64,000 nucleotides of DNA, taken from NCBI GenBank assembly GCA_036268485.1, contig DATAUC010000048.1:78168-142167 (forward strand). The letters run 5' to 3'. Positions within the stretch are counted from its first letter, which is position 1; each line of letters starts with the position of its first letter. This DNA comes from Bog-473 sp036268485. Lineage in GTDB: Bacteria; Actinomycetota; Acidimicrobiia; Acidimicrobiales; RAAP-2. The notes under the pieces were generated by a model. It saw only the letters and a program-made list of their open reading frames with translations. It was not told the origin of the DNA and made no database searches. The position numbers and the translations under genes were made by a program. Shown here piece by piece: positions 1 to 8,506 of the stretch.

Positions 1-1
1 C

Positions 2-805
2 CTGGCCCCGGCCAACCTGACGGCCGCTCCGACCCTGCTCAACATCCCGTTGGCTGTGTCGGCACAGTTGGTCACGTACAACATCCCGGGCGTGACCGCG
101 CACCTGAAGTTGACGGGCAAGCTGCTCTCCAACATCTTCCAGGGCAAGGTCACCAACTGGAACGACGCGTCGATCGCCGCCATCAACCCCGGCGTGACGC
201 TGCCCAACCTGCCCATCGTGACCCTGCACCGTTCGGACAGCAGCGGTGACACGTTCCTGTTCACCTCCTTCCTCTCCGACGCTGACCCCAGCGGCTGGGG
301 CAAGACGGTGGCCTTCAACACGACGGTTCCGTGGCCCAACGCCCCCGGCGCTCTCGGCGAGATGGGGAACTCGGGCATGGTGGCCGGTTGCAAGGCCACG
401 CCCGGCTGCGTCGCCTATGTCGGCATCAGCTACCTGACCCAGGCGCTGCAGTCCGGCCTCGGCTACGCCCAACTGCAGAACGGGGCCAAGCAGTTCGAAC
501 TGCCCACGCCGGCCGCCATCAACGCTGAGGCGGCGGCGTACACCAAGAAGACCCCGTCAAACGGGAGCATCTCGCTCATCGACGGCAAGGTCAAGGGTGG
601 CTACCCGATCATCAACTACGAGTACGCCATCGTGAATGCCAAGCAGACCAGTGCCAGCAAGGCGACGGCCATCCGCTCCGTGCTCGAGTGGGCCGTCAAC
701 GCCCAGGACGGGAACAACGCCTCGTACCTGAGCCAGGTCAACTTCCAGGCCCTGCCGGCCGGCGTCATCTCGGCCTCGCTGAAGCAGATCCACAAAATCA
801 AGTAG
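2..805 (+). CDS. pstS: Phosphate-binding protein PstS, 5' end outside window (partial)
   Basis: The last 267 codons of a periplasmic-type phosphate-binding protein are visible; the frame is open to the left edge, so signal peptide and true start are missing. The visible part has the PstS pattern: a KLTGKLLSNIFQGKVTNWND segment, then HRSDSSGDTFLF, where Ser/Arg/Asp residues bind phosphate, then VAYVGISYL and a C-terminal YPIINYEY strand. Family role: captures phosphate outside the membrane and hands it to PstC/PstA. The pstC gene follows within about 60 bp on the same strand, so an operon is likely. Phosphate-starvation control is expected, but its promoter lies outside the window. Confidence 0.93.
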   Translation: MAPANLTAAPTLLNIPLAVSAQLVTYNIPGVTAHLKLTGKLLSNIFQGKVTNWNDASIAAINPGVTLPNLPIVTLHRSDSSGDTFLFTSFLSDADPSGWGKTVAFNTTVPWPNAPGALGEMGNSGMVAGCKATPGCVAYVGISYLTQALQSGLGYAQLQNGAKQFELPTPAAINAEAAAYTKKTPSNGSISLIDGKVKGGYPIINYEYAIVNAKQTSASKATAIRSVLEWAVNAQDGNNASYLSQVNFQALPAGVISASLKQIHKIK

Positions 806-861
806 TGACAGTGAGCGGCGGTACCGCGGGCGTACCGCCCGCCGCCCGACTTGGAGAGGCT

Positions 862-1890
862 GTGCGCCGGACACCGTTCCGGCGCACAGCCGATTCCTTG
901 CGGACAGCAGAGGAGGGCATCTGGCGCACCGCCTGTCGGGTCGCCGTCCTTCTCCCCTTGGCGGCCCTGGTCTTCGCCCTGACCGTCCTGATCATCAAGG
1001 CCTTCCCGGCCGTCCGGGTCAACGGGCTTAACTTCTTGACCGGAAGCACCTGGAGCTACGGCAGCGCCTACAGCGCCGTCGTGCACACCGACGGGGTGGC
1101 GCACGCCCAGGGCTCCTCGTTCGGCGCCCTGCCCATCATTGTGGGCACGCTGCAGTCATCGGCCATCGCGCTGATCATCGCCGTGCCCATCTCCATGGGC
1201 ACCGCGTTCGCCCTGACGGAGCGGATGCCGACATGGATTTCTCGCCCTCTCGGCTTCGCCATTGAAATCCTGGCCGGCATCCCCAGCGTCGTCATCGGAC
1301 TCTGGGGCTACTTCACCTTCGGCCCCTACCTGGCCAAGCACATCTACCCCATCGTGGCCAACCACATGCCCGACGTTCCCGTGCTCGACTACTTCCGCAA
1401 GCCCACCGGGACCGGCCAGGGCCTCCTCACCGCCGGCCTGGTCCTCGGCCTCATGATCATTCCGATCATCGCGTCGACCACCCGTGATCTCTTTCAGCAG
1501 GTGCCACCGCTGCCCAAGGAAGGTGCATCGGCGCTGGGTATGACCGACTGGGAAGTGGCCAACAAGGTCACCATTCCCTGGGTCCGCTCCGGCATCATCG
1601 GCGCCTCGGTCCTCGGCCTCGGTCGTGCGCTCGGTGAGACGGTGGCCATCGTCATCGTCAGCGGCTCCATCCTGCACTTGGCGCCCAATGCGTTCGGCTC
1701 CATGACCACTGTCGCGGCCACCATCCTCTCGCAGCTCGATGGGGCGCAATCCGACGGCACCGGGTTCGCCGTCGCCTCATTGGCTGAGTTGGCCCTCGTC
1801 TTGGCCGTGATCTCGGTGGGCGTGAACCTGCTGGCCCGAACAATCGTCCGTCGCACGTCCTCCATGGGTCCCTCGGCGGGAGCGCACTGA
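862..1890 (+). CDS. pstC: Phosphate ABC transporter permease PstC
   Basis: About 342 residues with the six-helix layout of a binding-protein-dependent permease. The EAA-type loop that contacts the ATPase is seen as EGASALGMTDWEVANKVTIP, followed by ALGETVAI, typical of PstC. I chose GTG 862 because GGAGAGG at 853-859 is a good ribosome site; GTG 811, just after the pstS stop, is an alternative adding 17 residues. The first helix (VAVLLPLAALVFALTVLII) starts about 25 residues into the short form. Forms the phosphate channel together with PstA. Confidence 0.92.
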   Translation: MRRTPFRRTADSLRTAEEGIWRTACRVAVLLPLAALVFALTVLIIKAFPAVRVNGLNFLTGSTWSYGSAYSAVVHTDGVAHAQGSSFGALPIIVGTLQSSAIALIIAVPISMGTAFALTERMPTWISRPLGFAIEILAGIPSVVIGLWGYFTFGPYLAKHIYPIVANHMPDVPVLDYFRKPTGTGQGLLTAGLVLGLMIIPIIASTTRDLFQQVPPLPKEGASALGMTDWEVANKVTIPWVRSGIIGASVLGLGRALGETVAIVIVSGSILHLAPNAFGSMTTVAATILSQLDGAQSDGTGFAVASLAELALVLAVISVGVNLLARTIVRRTSSMGPSAGAH

Positions 1891-1894
1891 GCCG

Positions 1895-2791
1895 ATGACC
1901 ACTCTCGTCCAAGGCATGCCGAGCACGCGCCGCCGCACCATCGCCGGTGTCGCCTTCCGCGCCTTCACCTACATCGCACTGCTGCTGGTGGTCGGACCGG
2001 CGTTGTGGATTCTCCTCGGCGTCCTCGCCCGGGCCCTGCCCCATTTCCACTTCAGCGTGCTGTGGACGCCCAGCAAGAATGCGGGCGGCGGCCTGGAGAA
2101 CGCCATCTTGGGAACGCTCATCCTCATGTTGGGCGTCCTCATCATCGCCGGCACAACCGGCGTACTGGCCGGCATCCATTTGGCCGAACTGTCCAAGCCG
2201 CGCCGAAACGGCAAGCCCAGCGGCGGCTTTCTGCGCACGTCATCCGATGTGCTGTCGGGGTTTCCTTCCATCGTATTGGGCTACTGCGGCTACGTGGCCC
2301 TGGTGGTGGGGCTGCACTGGGGGTATTCGCTCCTTCCGGCCCTGATCATCCTCTCCATCATGGTGATCCCCTACATCGCCAAGTCGACCGAGTCGGCCCT
2401 GCGCCAGGTGCCCACCAACTACCGCGAAGGCGCGGCCGCCCTGGGCATGTCGATGGGCTACTCCCTGCGCAAGGTGGTCATTAAGTCCGCTCTGCCGGGC
2501 ATCGTGACCGGACTCCTGTTGGCCCTGGCCATCGCCTGCGGGGAGACGGCGCCGCTGGTCTACACGGCGGGCTTCACCGACGCCATGCCCGGAGGCGGGC
2601 TCATTCACACCGGCGGGTTTCCATATCTCACCTACACCGTCTTCAACTATTACAACCTGCCCAGCACGCAGGCGCACTACCTGGCCTACGACGCCGCGCT
2701 GATTCTGGTGGTCATCGTGCTCATCCTGCTGGTCGTGTCACGCATCATCGTGGCCCGCACCCAGCGCCACTCCGAGTCCCGAGGACGCTGA
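1895..2791 (+). CDS. pstA: Phosphate ABC transporter permease PstA
   Basis: 298 residues, the second permease subunit of the Pst system, starting 4 bp after the pstC stop. The permease EAA loop is visible as EGAAALGMSMGYSLRKVVIK, followed by the PstA-typical ACGETAPLVYTAGF. A long periplasmic loop (FTDAMPGGGLIHTGGFPY) precedes the last helix, and the C terminus is Arg-rich and cytoplasmic. The expected next gene, the ATPase pstB, is absent: the following gene is on the other strand. The ATPase must be encoded before pstS or elsewhere. Confidence 0.93.
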   Translation: MTTLVQGMPSTRRRTIAGVAFRAFTYIALLLVVGPALWILLGVLARALPHFHFSVLWTPSKNAGGGLENAILGTLILMLGVLIIAGTTGVLAGIHLAELSKPRRNGKPSGGFLRTSSDVLSGFPSIVLGYCGYVALVVGLHWGYSLLPALIILSIMVIPYIAKSTESALRQVPTNYREGAAALGMSMGYSLRKVVIKSALPGIVTGLLLALAIACGETAPLVYTAGFTDAMPGGGLIHTGGFPYLTYTVFNYYNLPSTQAHYLAYDAALILVVIVLILLVVSRIIVARTQRHSESRGR

Positions 2792-2797
2792 GCGTCC
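2783..2797. terminator. Short hairpin over the pstA stop codon
   Basis: GGACGC-TGA-GCGTCC forms a 6-bp stem with the pstA stop codon in the loop. There is no T-run, so it is only a weak candidate for transcript 3' end formation after pstA. Confidence 0.25.
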
Positions 2798-2853
2798 CGT
2801 CAGGAAACGGCGGCATCCGGGTGGCAATTATCCCAGCAAACACGATGGCCCGG

Positions 2854-3414
2854 TCAGTCTGTGCCGCACTGGCCGAGAAACGCTCGAGCCGCTCGTTTTG
2901 AACTGAGCACGTGCAGTGCCGCGTGCTGGCCGTGCTCGGAGATGATCGCGCGCTCTCGTTCAGGCTCCTTACGACGATCCCGCCAGTTGACCCAGACCAT
3001 CCGCCACTCATCGCTCAGTCGTTGCAGCACGGAGTCGTCGCAACCATCGGGCATCACGGTGCCAACTGGCCTTCGAACTCCACGCACGAACGCCCGACCG
3101 GCGCAGAGCCACCACGGCGTAGCGAGTACGACAACTGTGTCCGCTCGCTCCAGGCGAAGATCGAGTGTTTCGTGGTAGTTGCCGTCTGCGATCCAGGCGT
3201 CGCCCGCGAGCAGGCTGCGTTGCTTCACCTGCCACTCGTCATCCGACGGCTTCACCCAGGCTGGCTTCCAATAGTGGAGGTCGAGGTGGATCAGCGGTAG
3301 CCCGGTCCTCGTCGACAAGGCCTTGGCGAACGTGCTCTTCCCCGAACCTGGCATCCCGGTGACGACGACGCGATGGCCGGCGACCCCCGATGCGCTGTCC
3401 ATAGAGACCAGCAT
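2854..3414 (-). CDS. P-loop kinase of the adenylate kinase / FlaR-like (topology modulation) family
   Basis: About 186 residues. The N terminus holds a phosphate-binding loop, GMPGSGKST, after a short beta strand (HRVVVTG). It is followed by LIHLDLHYWKP and WIADGNYHETLDLRLERAD, the pattern of small AAA/adenylate-kinase-like proteins named FlaR or topology modulation proteins. True substrate is unknown. ATG 3414 was chosen; ATG 3402 four codons later is equally possible, neither has a strong ribosome site. It lies 41 bp after the SDR gene on the same strand and may be read through from it. The upstream open frame is just extension and is ignored. Confidence 0.75.
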   Translation of the reverse strand: MLVSMDSASGVAGHRVVVTGMPGSGKSTFAKALSTRTGLPLIHLDLHYWKPAWVKPSDDEWQVKQRSLLAGDAWIADGNYHETLDLRLERADTVVVLATPWWLCAGRAFVRGVRRPVGTVMPDGCDDSVLQRLSDEWRMVWVNWRDRRKEPERERAIISEHGQHAALHVLSSKRAARAFLGQCGTD

Positions 3415-3455
3415 CCCAAAGTGCGCTGGAGGAGGGCAAACATTTCCTGCACGAG

Positions 3456-4286
3456 CTACCCCTCGGCGGTGAGCTTCTTCCCCAGCGAGCGCACCGAGAT
3501 GTCCCACGGGGCGGGCCAGTCATTGGGGCGCAACAGCGCGTCGCTGCCGCCGTCGCAGAACAACACCGACCCGCAGAAGAACCCGCCATCTGGTCCGAGC
3601 AGGAACTCGACCAGGGCGGCGATCTCGTCGGGCCGACCGGTCCGCCCGGTGGGGATGGGCAACATGTCGAGCAGGGGGCCGACTTCGGGATCCGAACGCA
3701 TGGATGACACCATCGGTGTCTCGATCATGCCCGGGGCGATGGCATTAAGACGGAGCCCAGCTCCGGCCCAATCAGGGCCGGTGGCCTGGCGTCGGACCCA
3801 GTAGGCCACGGCCATTTTCGAGGCGGGATAGGTCGTCATGGACCCGGCCTCGTCGGCCAACGAACGGGCCAGCGCTTCGTCCTGGGCCAAGCAAGCCTCG
3901 ACAATGTCGAGCGGAATTGCCGGCTGCACGGTGGTCGAGTTCGAGCTGATGGCCACGGCCGAGCCGCCTGAGGCCAACAACGGACGCAACCCGGTCAAGA
4001 ACTCGACGGTGCCGAAGTAGTTCACCGAGGCCAGCAACGAGCCCATCCGGGTCGGCGAACCGGCCAATCCGGCGCAGGTGACGATCCCGTGCAGCGAGCC
4101 GGCAGAAGCAGCGGTAACAGCCTCTATTGCAGAGACCCGTCCTTCGCGCGTGCCCAGGTCGGCCACGATGTCCGACGCGTTGACGTCGACACCGATGACC
4201 GAATACCCCGACCGACCCAGCCGGGATACACACGCCGCGCCGATGCCCGAAGCGGCACCGGTGACGACAACAACGGGATCAGGCAG
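3456..4286 (-). CDS. Short-chain dehydrogenase/reductase (SDR), apparently CTG-started
   Basis: NAD(P)-dependent oxidoreductase of the classical SDR family; substrate unknown. The nucleotide-binding motif TGAASGIG is encoded at about 4242-4265, then VD at the end of strand 2, CAG after strand 4, catalytic Ser in ISSNST, and the YPASK catalytic Tyr/Lys pair. The C terminus carries the usual GRTGRPDEIA and FCGSVLFCDGG. The first normal start (GTG 4166) would remove the whole cofactor motif. Upstream, this frame runs to a stop with no ATG, GTG or TTG; CTG 4286 overlaps the bcp stop by 8 bp and gives a normal-length N terminus. A CTG start coupled to bcp is my inference; a start-codon sequence error is the alternative. 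Confidence 0.8.
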   Translation of the reverse strand: MPDPVVVVTGAASGIGAACVSRLGRSGYSVIGVDVNASDIVADLGTREGRVSAIEAVTAASAGSLHGIVTCAGLAGSPTRMGSLLASVNYFGTVEFLTGLRPLLASGGSAVAISSNSTTVQPAIPLDIVEACLAQDEALARSLADEAGSMTTYPASKMAVAYWVRRQATGPDWAGAGLRLNAIAPGMIETPMVSSMRSDPEVGPLLDMLPIPTGRTGRPDEIAALVEFLLGPDGGFFCGSVLFCDGGSDALLRPNDWPAPWDISVRSLGKKLTAEG

Positions 4287-4737
4287 CTTTGCGCGCCTTC
4301 AGGATCTCCAGCGCCTTGTCGGCGTGGGCGCCCATGCTGAACTCGGTGTGGATGACGTCGAGCAACCGGCGATCGGTGTCGATCACGTAGGTGATCCGCT
4401 TGTTGGGCAGGAAGCTCGGTCCCCGCTTGGCCCCCAGCTGGGTGGCCACGGTGCGATCGGCGTCGGAGAGCAGGGGATAGCCCAGCGACTCCTTCTCGTC
4501 GAACTGCTTCTGCTTGTCCACCGAGTCGGCGCTGATGCCCACCCGCTGGGCGCCCACGGCGGCGAACTCGGCCCCCAGGTCGCGGAAGTGGCAGCTCTCC
4601 TTGGTGCAGCCGTACGTCATGGCGGCCGGGTAGAAGAAGAGGACAACCGGACCGTTGGTCAGCAGCTCGCTCAGCTTGCAGGGCGTGCCGGTCTGGTCCG
4701 GAAGTTCGAAATCGGGTACGACGTCACCTTTGTTCAT
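4279..4737 (-). CDS. bcp: Thioredoxin-dependent peroxiredoxin, BCP/PrxQ type
   Basis: 152 residues, the full length of the family. Reduces hydrogen peroxide and alkyl peroxides with electrons from thioredoxin. The peroxidatic cysteine lies in MTYGCTKESCHFRD; the second Cys five residues later is the resolving Cys typical of PrxQ. The usual proline-threonine before the peroxidatic Cys is altered (MTYGC instead of the common TPGC), but the Cys pair is intact. The C terminus ends KARKAA, and its stop overlaps the presumed CTG start of the SDR gene, so the two are probably co-transcribed. Confidence 0.92.
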   Translation of the reverse strand: MNKGDVVPDFELPDQTGTPCKLSELLTNGPVVLFFYPAAMTYGCTKESCHFRDLGAEFAAVGAQRVGISADSVDKQKQFDEKESLGYPLLSDADRTVATQLGAKRGPSFLPNKRITYVIDTDRRLLDVIHTEFSMGAHADKALEILKARKAA

Positions 4738-4776
4738 CCGCCCAATGTAGGGCGGAAATGGCGGTTCGTGCCGGGC

Positions 4777-5520
4777 TCAGGCCTCAAAGCGAAAGCCGAC
4801 GCCCCGCACTGTCACCAGATGGCGGGGATTGGCCGGGTCGGGTTCGATCTTTCGACGCAACCGCTTGATGTGGGTATCGAGCGTCCGGGTGTCGGTCAGC
4901 TCCTGATCCCACCACAGGCGGTCGATACAGCCGTCTCGCGTCACTACCTGGCCGCTGTGGGACATGAGCAGGGCCAGCAGGTCGAACTCTTTGCGGGAGA
5001 GCTCCACCGGTACCTCGTGCACCGCCACTTCCCGCCGGCCGGCATCGAGGCGCACGGGCCCGACATGGAGGATCTCCTCGTGATGCTCGGCCACCGCCAC
5101 GCCGCGGCGCAGGACGGCCCGCATCCGGGCTACCAGCTCGCGCAGCCGGAAGGGCTTGGCCACGTAGTCACTGGCTCCGAGTTCGAGGCCCAGGACAACG
5201 TCGACCTCGGAGTCGCGGGCCGTCACCATGATGATGGGCACCGGCTTGAGGGCCCGCATCTGTTGACAGAGCTCAATGCCCGACTGGTCGGGCAGCATGA
5301 CGTCGAGCAGAACCAGGTCGGGGTGGATGCGGTGGAAGAGCCGGAGGGCCTCGTGCCCGTCACCGGCGATCTCCACGGCGAAGCCCTCCCGGGTCAGGCC
5401 CGACGCCAGCGCCTGGCGGTAGGACTCCTCGTCGTCGACCACCAGTACCACGGGCCGGTTGTCGCGGGGCGTGGGGGAGGCAAAGGGTTGCCGGCTGCTC
5501 GTCACTGTTGTCGTGGCCAC
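4777..5520 (-). CDS. OmpR/PhoB-family response regulator (orphan)
   Basis: About 247 residues from GTG 5520. The receiver domain has the acidic pair VVDDEE (about residues 29-31), phospho-acceptor Asp in LLDVMLPDQSG (about D73), conserved Thr in VTARDSE and Lys in YVAKPFRL. A winged-helix DNA-binding domain follows, with SRKEFDLLALL, DTRTLDTHIKRLRRKIE and a closing TVRGVGFRFEA. No histidine kinase is encoded beside it, so its partner is elsewhere. The gene points the same way as bcp, with a 39-bp gap. Being 2 kb from the pst genes allows a phosphate role, but no PhoB-like site was identified; target genes are unknown. Confidence 0.92.
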   Translation of the reverse strand: MATTTVTSSRQPFASPTPRDNRPVVLVVDDEESYRQALASGLTREGFAVEIAGDGHEALRLFHRIHPDLVLLDVMLPDQSGIELCQQMRALKPVPIIMVTARDSEVDVVLGLELGASDYVAKPFRLRELVARMRAVLRRGVAVAEHHEEILHVGPVRLDAGRREVAVHEVPVELSRKEFDLLALLMSHSGQVVTRDGCIDRLWWDQELTDTRTLDTHIKRLRRKIEPDPANPRHLVTVRGVGFRFEA

Positions 5521-5945
5521 TGTTCTGTCGGGCTCAGGCCGCGTCGTCGGGGCCGAGGGGACGGGCCATAGACGGGTGGTCAAGGGAGCGAGGGGCAGGC
5601 GACGACGGTGAGCGGGGGGGAGATCCCACCGACGTCGCCTGGGAGCGCAGGGAGGCGAAGACCCGCGCCACCCTGGTCGCAATGCCTCCAGCCTCGGAGT
5701 CCTGGGGTGGGGACTCGGGCCGGATGGGCACAACCTCGGCCAGAGCAATCCGGCCGTGACGGCGTTGTTCCGCTGTTCGGGTGGGAGAACCCGATCGGGA
5801 GCGGTGCGTGTCTTCGTGCGCCAAAGCCATCAATGGCCACCGTAAGGACCTCAGATGAACGGCTCGCGAAACCAGTGCAACCAGCAAGTGTCCCCAACAT
5901 GAACTTTTCACGTTGCGTTCGGCCCCCTGAGGGTTACGCTCGCAT
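5521..5945. other. Non-coding or weakly coding stretch of 425 bp
   Basis: This lies between the divergently read regulator and PPOX genes. Open frames exist on both strands (for example 5534-5911 minus), but they are Arg/Ser/Pro-rich, have no recognisable domain and no good ribosome site. I read the stretch as the two promoters plus spacer; a small fast-evolving gene cannot be excluded. Confidence 0.5.
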
Positions 5946-5957
5946 CTGATCGATCAG
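5946..5957. promoter_or_regulatory. 12-bp palindrome touching the ribosome site of the PPOX gene
   Basis: CTGATCGATCAG is a perfect palindrome whose right end shares bases with the AGGAGG ribosome site (5956-5961) of the gene at 5968. It could be an operator or an RNA hairpin that hides the ribosome site. Function not known. Confidence 0.35.
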
Positions 5958-5967
5958 GAGGTCGGAA

Positions 5968-6465
5968 ATGGCTGACGCCATGGGGCACGGGGTGAACCAA
6001 CGCAAATCAATCCAGATGACGCCCGACGAGGTGGAGGCCTTCCTGGCCGAGCGGCGGGCCATGTCGATGTGTTCCATCGCGGCCGACGGCTCCATTCACG
6101 CCGTGGCCATGTGGTACGGCTTTTTGGACGGATGCGTCACGGTGGAGACAAAGGCCAAGTCGCAAAAGGTGCAGAACCTGCGGCGAGACCCCCGTCTCAC
6201 CCTGCTCTTCGAAGCCGGTGACTACTACGAAGAACTGCGCGGCGTGGAGCTGGTGGGCAAGGCCGAGATCATTGACGATGCGGACAAGCTCTGGACACTC
6301 GGGGTCTCGGTGTTCGAGCGCTACTACGGCGGCTACTCGGACGACATGAAGCCCTTTCTCGAAGCGATGTTGCACAAGCGGGTGGCCATCAAGCTCAACG
6401 TGGAACGCACCGTGAGTTGGGACCACCGCAAGCTCGGCCTGCCACCCACCAAGCCAGCGGAGTGA
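5968..6465 (+). CDS. PPOX-fold flavin/F420-dependent enzyme
   Basis: 165 residues of the pyridoxamine-phosphate-oxidase-like split-barrel family, whose actinobacterial members mostly use F420 or FMN. The start has a strong AGGAGG at 5956-5961. The fold signature is visible as MSMCSIAADGSIHAVAMWYGF, then VTVETKAKSQKVQNLRRDPRLTLL with the Lys/Arg-rich segment that often binds the cofactor phosphate, and a C-terminal Trp-containing tail. The substrate cannot be told. Its stop overlaps the GTG of the next gene (GTGA), so expression is coupled with the DUF2505 protein and the secreted hydrolase. Confidence 0.82.
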   Translation: MADAMGHGVNQRKSIQMTPDEVEAFLAERRAMSMCSIAADGSIHAVAMWYGFLDGCVTVETKAKSQKVQNLRRDPRLTLLFEAGDYYEELRGVELVGKAEIIDDADKLWTLGVSVFERYYGGYSDDMKPFLEAMLHKRVAIKLNVERTVSWDHRKLGLPPTKPAE

Positions 6466-6959
6466 GGTTCACCGTCGACCAGAACGTCGACGTCTCGCCC
6501 GACGTCGCCGTCGCCGCCTACGGCAATCCTGCCTTCTACGAGGGACGGGTTCCGCAGGACAACATTTCAGTCATTGAAGTGGTGCGCCATGAGGACACCG
6601 GTGCCCGCGTGCTGATCGAGGTCCGCTTCAAGTTCTCCGGGGGCGTCTCCTCGGCCGTGCGCGCCGTGATCGACCCCAACAAGATGTCGTGGGTGACGCG
6701 CACCACCGTCCACGTCGATGAGCGCCGTACGAAGTTCGAGGTTTTGCCCGACTACTACCCCGATCGCCTCAAGTGCAACGGGACCTTCCGCTTCCACGAA
6801 GGTCATGTCGGACCGGACTCCGCCATTATCAACATTGAAGGCGAATTGAAAGTGAAGGTCCCCTTCGTGGGGGGCACGGTAGAGCGGGTCATCGTTTCCG
6901 GTTTGCGCACCTACATCGCTCACGAGGCGGCTGGACTACCCGACTTCTCTGCTGGCTGA
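6462..6959 (+). CDS. DUF2505 family protein (SRPBCC/START-like fold)
   Basis: 165 residues from GTG 6462, which overlaps the previous stop. The sequence follows the actinobacterial DUF2505 pattern throughout: VAVAAYGNPAFYEGR near the start, VLIEVRFKFSG, DPNKMSWV, then DYYPDRLKCNGTFRFHE, GELKVKVPFVGGTVERVIVSGLRTY at the end. The family resembles polyketide-cyclase/START small-molecule-binding folds, but no function is established. It sits between a PPOX enzyme and a secreted hydrolase with overlaps on both sides, suggesting that the three act in one pathway. Confidence 0.85.
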   Translation: MRFTVDQNVDVSPDVAVAAYGNPAFYEGRVPQDNISVIEVVRHEDTGARVLIEVRFKFSGGVSSAVRAVIDPNKMSWVTRTTVHVDERRTKFEVLPDYYPDRLKCNGTFRFHEGHVGPDSAIINIEGELKVKVPFVGGTVERVIVSGLRTYIAHEAAGLPDFSAG

Positions 6960-8497
6960 TGCACCTGCGCCGCCCGCTGGGTGCGATGGCGCTCATCGGT
7001 GCGAGCATGTTGTTGCTCCCCCAAGCAGCCAACGCGGCGACCGGGCCCAAACCCGGAAGTCCGGCCTACATCGCCCGTGACGTGCAGAACATGGAGGCTT
7101 CGTTCGGTCGGCCCATCAACCAGTTCGAGGATCTGGACTACCTGCCTGACTTCGGGGCCGAAGCCCTGAAGCTTTTCGCCACCCAAGTCGCCACCCAGCT
7201 ACAGAATCCGACCAGGCTGGCCCTTACCGCCGGCAACCTGGTCCCCGGCTTCGCCGCCGGCAACCCCGACCGCCAACGCTGGTCCGGCACGCGGGGCACC
7301 GAAACATCCGTCACCTTTACCGCAGCCGACGGCGCGGCGCTGCGCGGCGATGTCTTCGCTCCCTGGCCGGGTGCCCACGATCCCTACACCGGGGCCCTCT
7401 TGGAGGGCCCGTTTCCGGGCGCCGTCATCGTGACAGGATCCATCCAAGGGTCGGCCGGCGACTACGCCTGGCTGGCCGAAGACCTAGCCGAGCGCGGCTA
7501 CGTCACCATGACCTTCGACGTGCAGGGGCAGGGCTCGAGTGAGACCTTGCCCCATGAAGGCGCCAATCCCAACCTGCCTGACTGTGTCCCGCTCGGGGTG
7601 ACCAAAGCCGGACAGGTCACCCCGTGTGACGGCGTGCCGGCCGAACAGGACCAGGACTTCGTCGACTCCACCGAATCGGCCATCGCCTTTTTCCTCTCCA
7701 CTCCCGGCGCCGCCTACGCCAGTCCGCATGCCGGCTCCCTGAAGGTCAATGCCTTCAATCCCGATTGGGCCCTCTTCGACCACAGCCCGGACACGCTGAC
7801 GGCCACGCCCGGTCGCACCACCCGTCTGGCTCTCATCGGACACTCCACCGGCGCCGTGATCACCACCTACCTCCAAGGGGTCGATCCCCGCATAGAGACT
7901 GCGGTGGCTCTGGACAAGTTGACGGCCACCGCATCCTCTATCGCCGACGACCAGGCGGAGACCGGCTCCCTGCCCGGGCCTGTGGTTCCCAAAGTTCCGG
8001 CGCTGGCCCTGCAGTCCGAGTACGGCTTCGTGCCCCAGCCCTATTGGTTGGCCGATTGCTCGTCGTTCGAGCCGTGCGTGGACAGCCAAACCGGTGTGAC
8101 CAGGGCACCTGATCCCAATCGGGAGGAGGACACCGGCTTCGATGTGTGGAACAAGGCCAACGTCGACTCCATGGTCATCGTGCCCCGGGCATCCACCCAC
8201 CTGATCTACACCGACCAACCCCCGGTGTTGCCGGCCTCACTCACCGGCCAGGCCATGGCCAGTGCCTACGTTCAGGCCTGGCTGGGCAAGTACCTCTCGC
8301 ACGACTCGGCGGCCGACTACCAACTGCTCTCGCCCACCGTCACCTACATCGGCCCCAACCAGAACGGGCAGTGGGTCACCCAAACATTCGACCGAGACAC
8401 CAACTTGTCCTTCTATTTCTGCTCGGGTTACGAGTTCAACTCGCTGGCCCATCAAAAGTTCGCCGACCTCGACCTCACCGGAGACGGTTGCTCCTGA
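6959..8497 (+). CDS. Secreted alpha/beta hydrolase
   Basis: 512 residues. The ATG shares a base with the previous stop (TGATG), so it is translationally coupled. Residues 1-26 look like a Sec signal peptide (LRR, hydrophobic core, PQAANA cleavage region). The catalytic nucleophile is in ALIGHSTGA (Ser at about 296), within an alpha/beta-hydrolase core: an oxyanion strand GAVIVTGSIQGSAGDY and a VTMTFDVQGQGSSE strand. An Asp and a His needed for the triad are plausibly in the region after residue 380, where STHLIYTD is a candidate for the His. Substrate unknown; an exported esterase or lipase acting on the envelope is possible. Confidence 0.85.
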   Translation: MHLRRPLGAMALIGASMLLLPQAANAATGPKPGSPAYIARDVQNMEASFGRPINQFEDLDYLPDFGAEALKLFATQVATQLQNPTRLALTAGNLVPGFAAGNPDRQRWSGTRGTETSVTFTAADGAALRGDVFAPWPGAHDPYTGALLEGPFPGAVIVTGSIQGSAGDYAWLAEDLAERGYVTMTFDVQGQGSSETLPHEGANPNLPDCVPLGVTKAGQVTPCDGVPAEQDQDFVDSTESAIAFFLSTPGAAYASPHAGSLKVNAFNPDWALFDHSPDTLTATPGRTTRLALIGHSTGAVITTYLQGVDPRIETAVALDKLTATASSIADDQAETGSLPGPVVPKVPALALQSEYGFVPQPYWLADCSSFEPCVDSQTGVTRAPDPNREEDTGFDVWNKANVDSMVIVPRASTHLIYTDQPPVLPASLTGQAMASAYVQAWLGKYLSHDSAADYQLLSPTVTYIGPNQNGQWVTQTFDRDTNLSFYFCSGYEFNSLAHQKFADLDLTGDGCS

Positions 8498-8506
8498 GAG
8501 CAGCGA

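Noticed and set aside
5534..5911. 125-codon open frame on the minus strand upstream of the response regulator
   Set aside because: Composition is Arg/Ser/Pro-rich without domains, it has no clear ribosome site, and other frames overlap it just as well.
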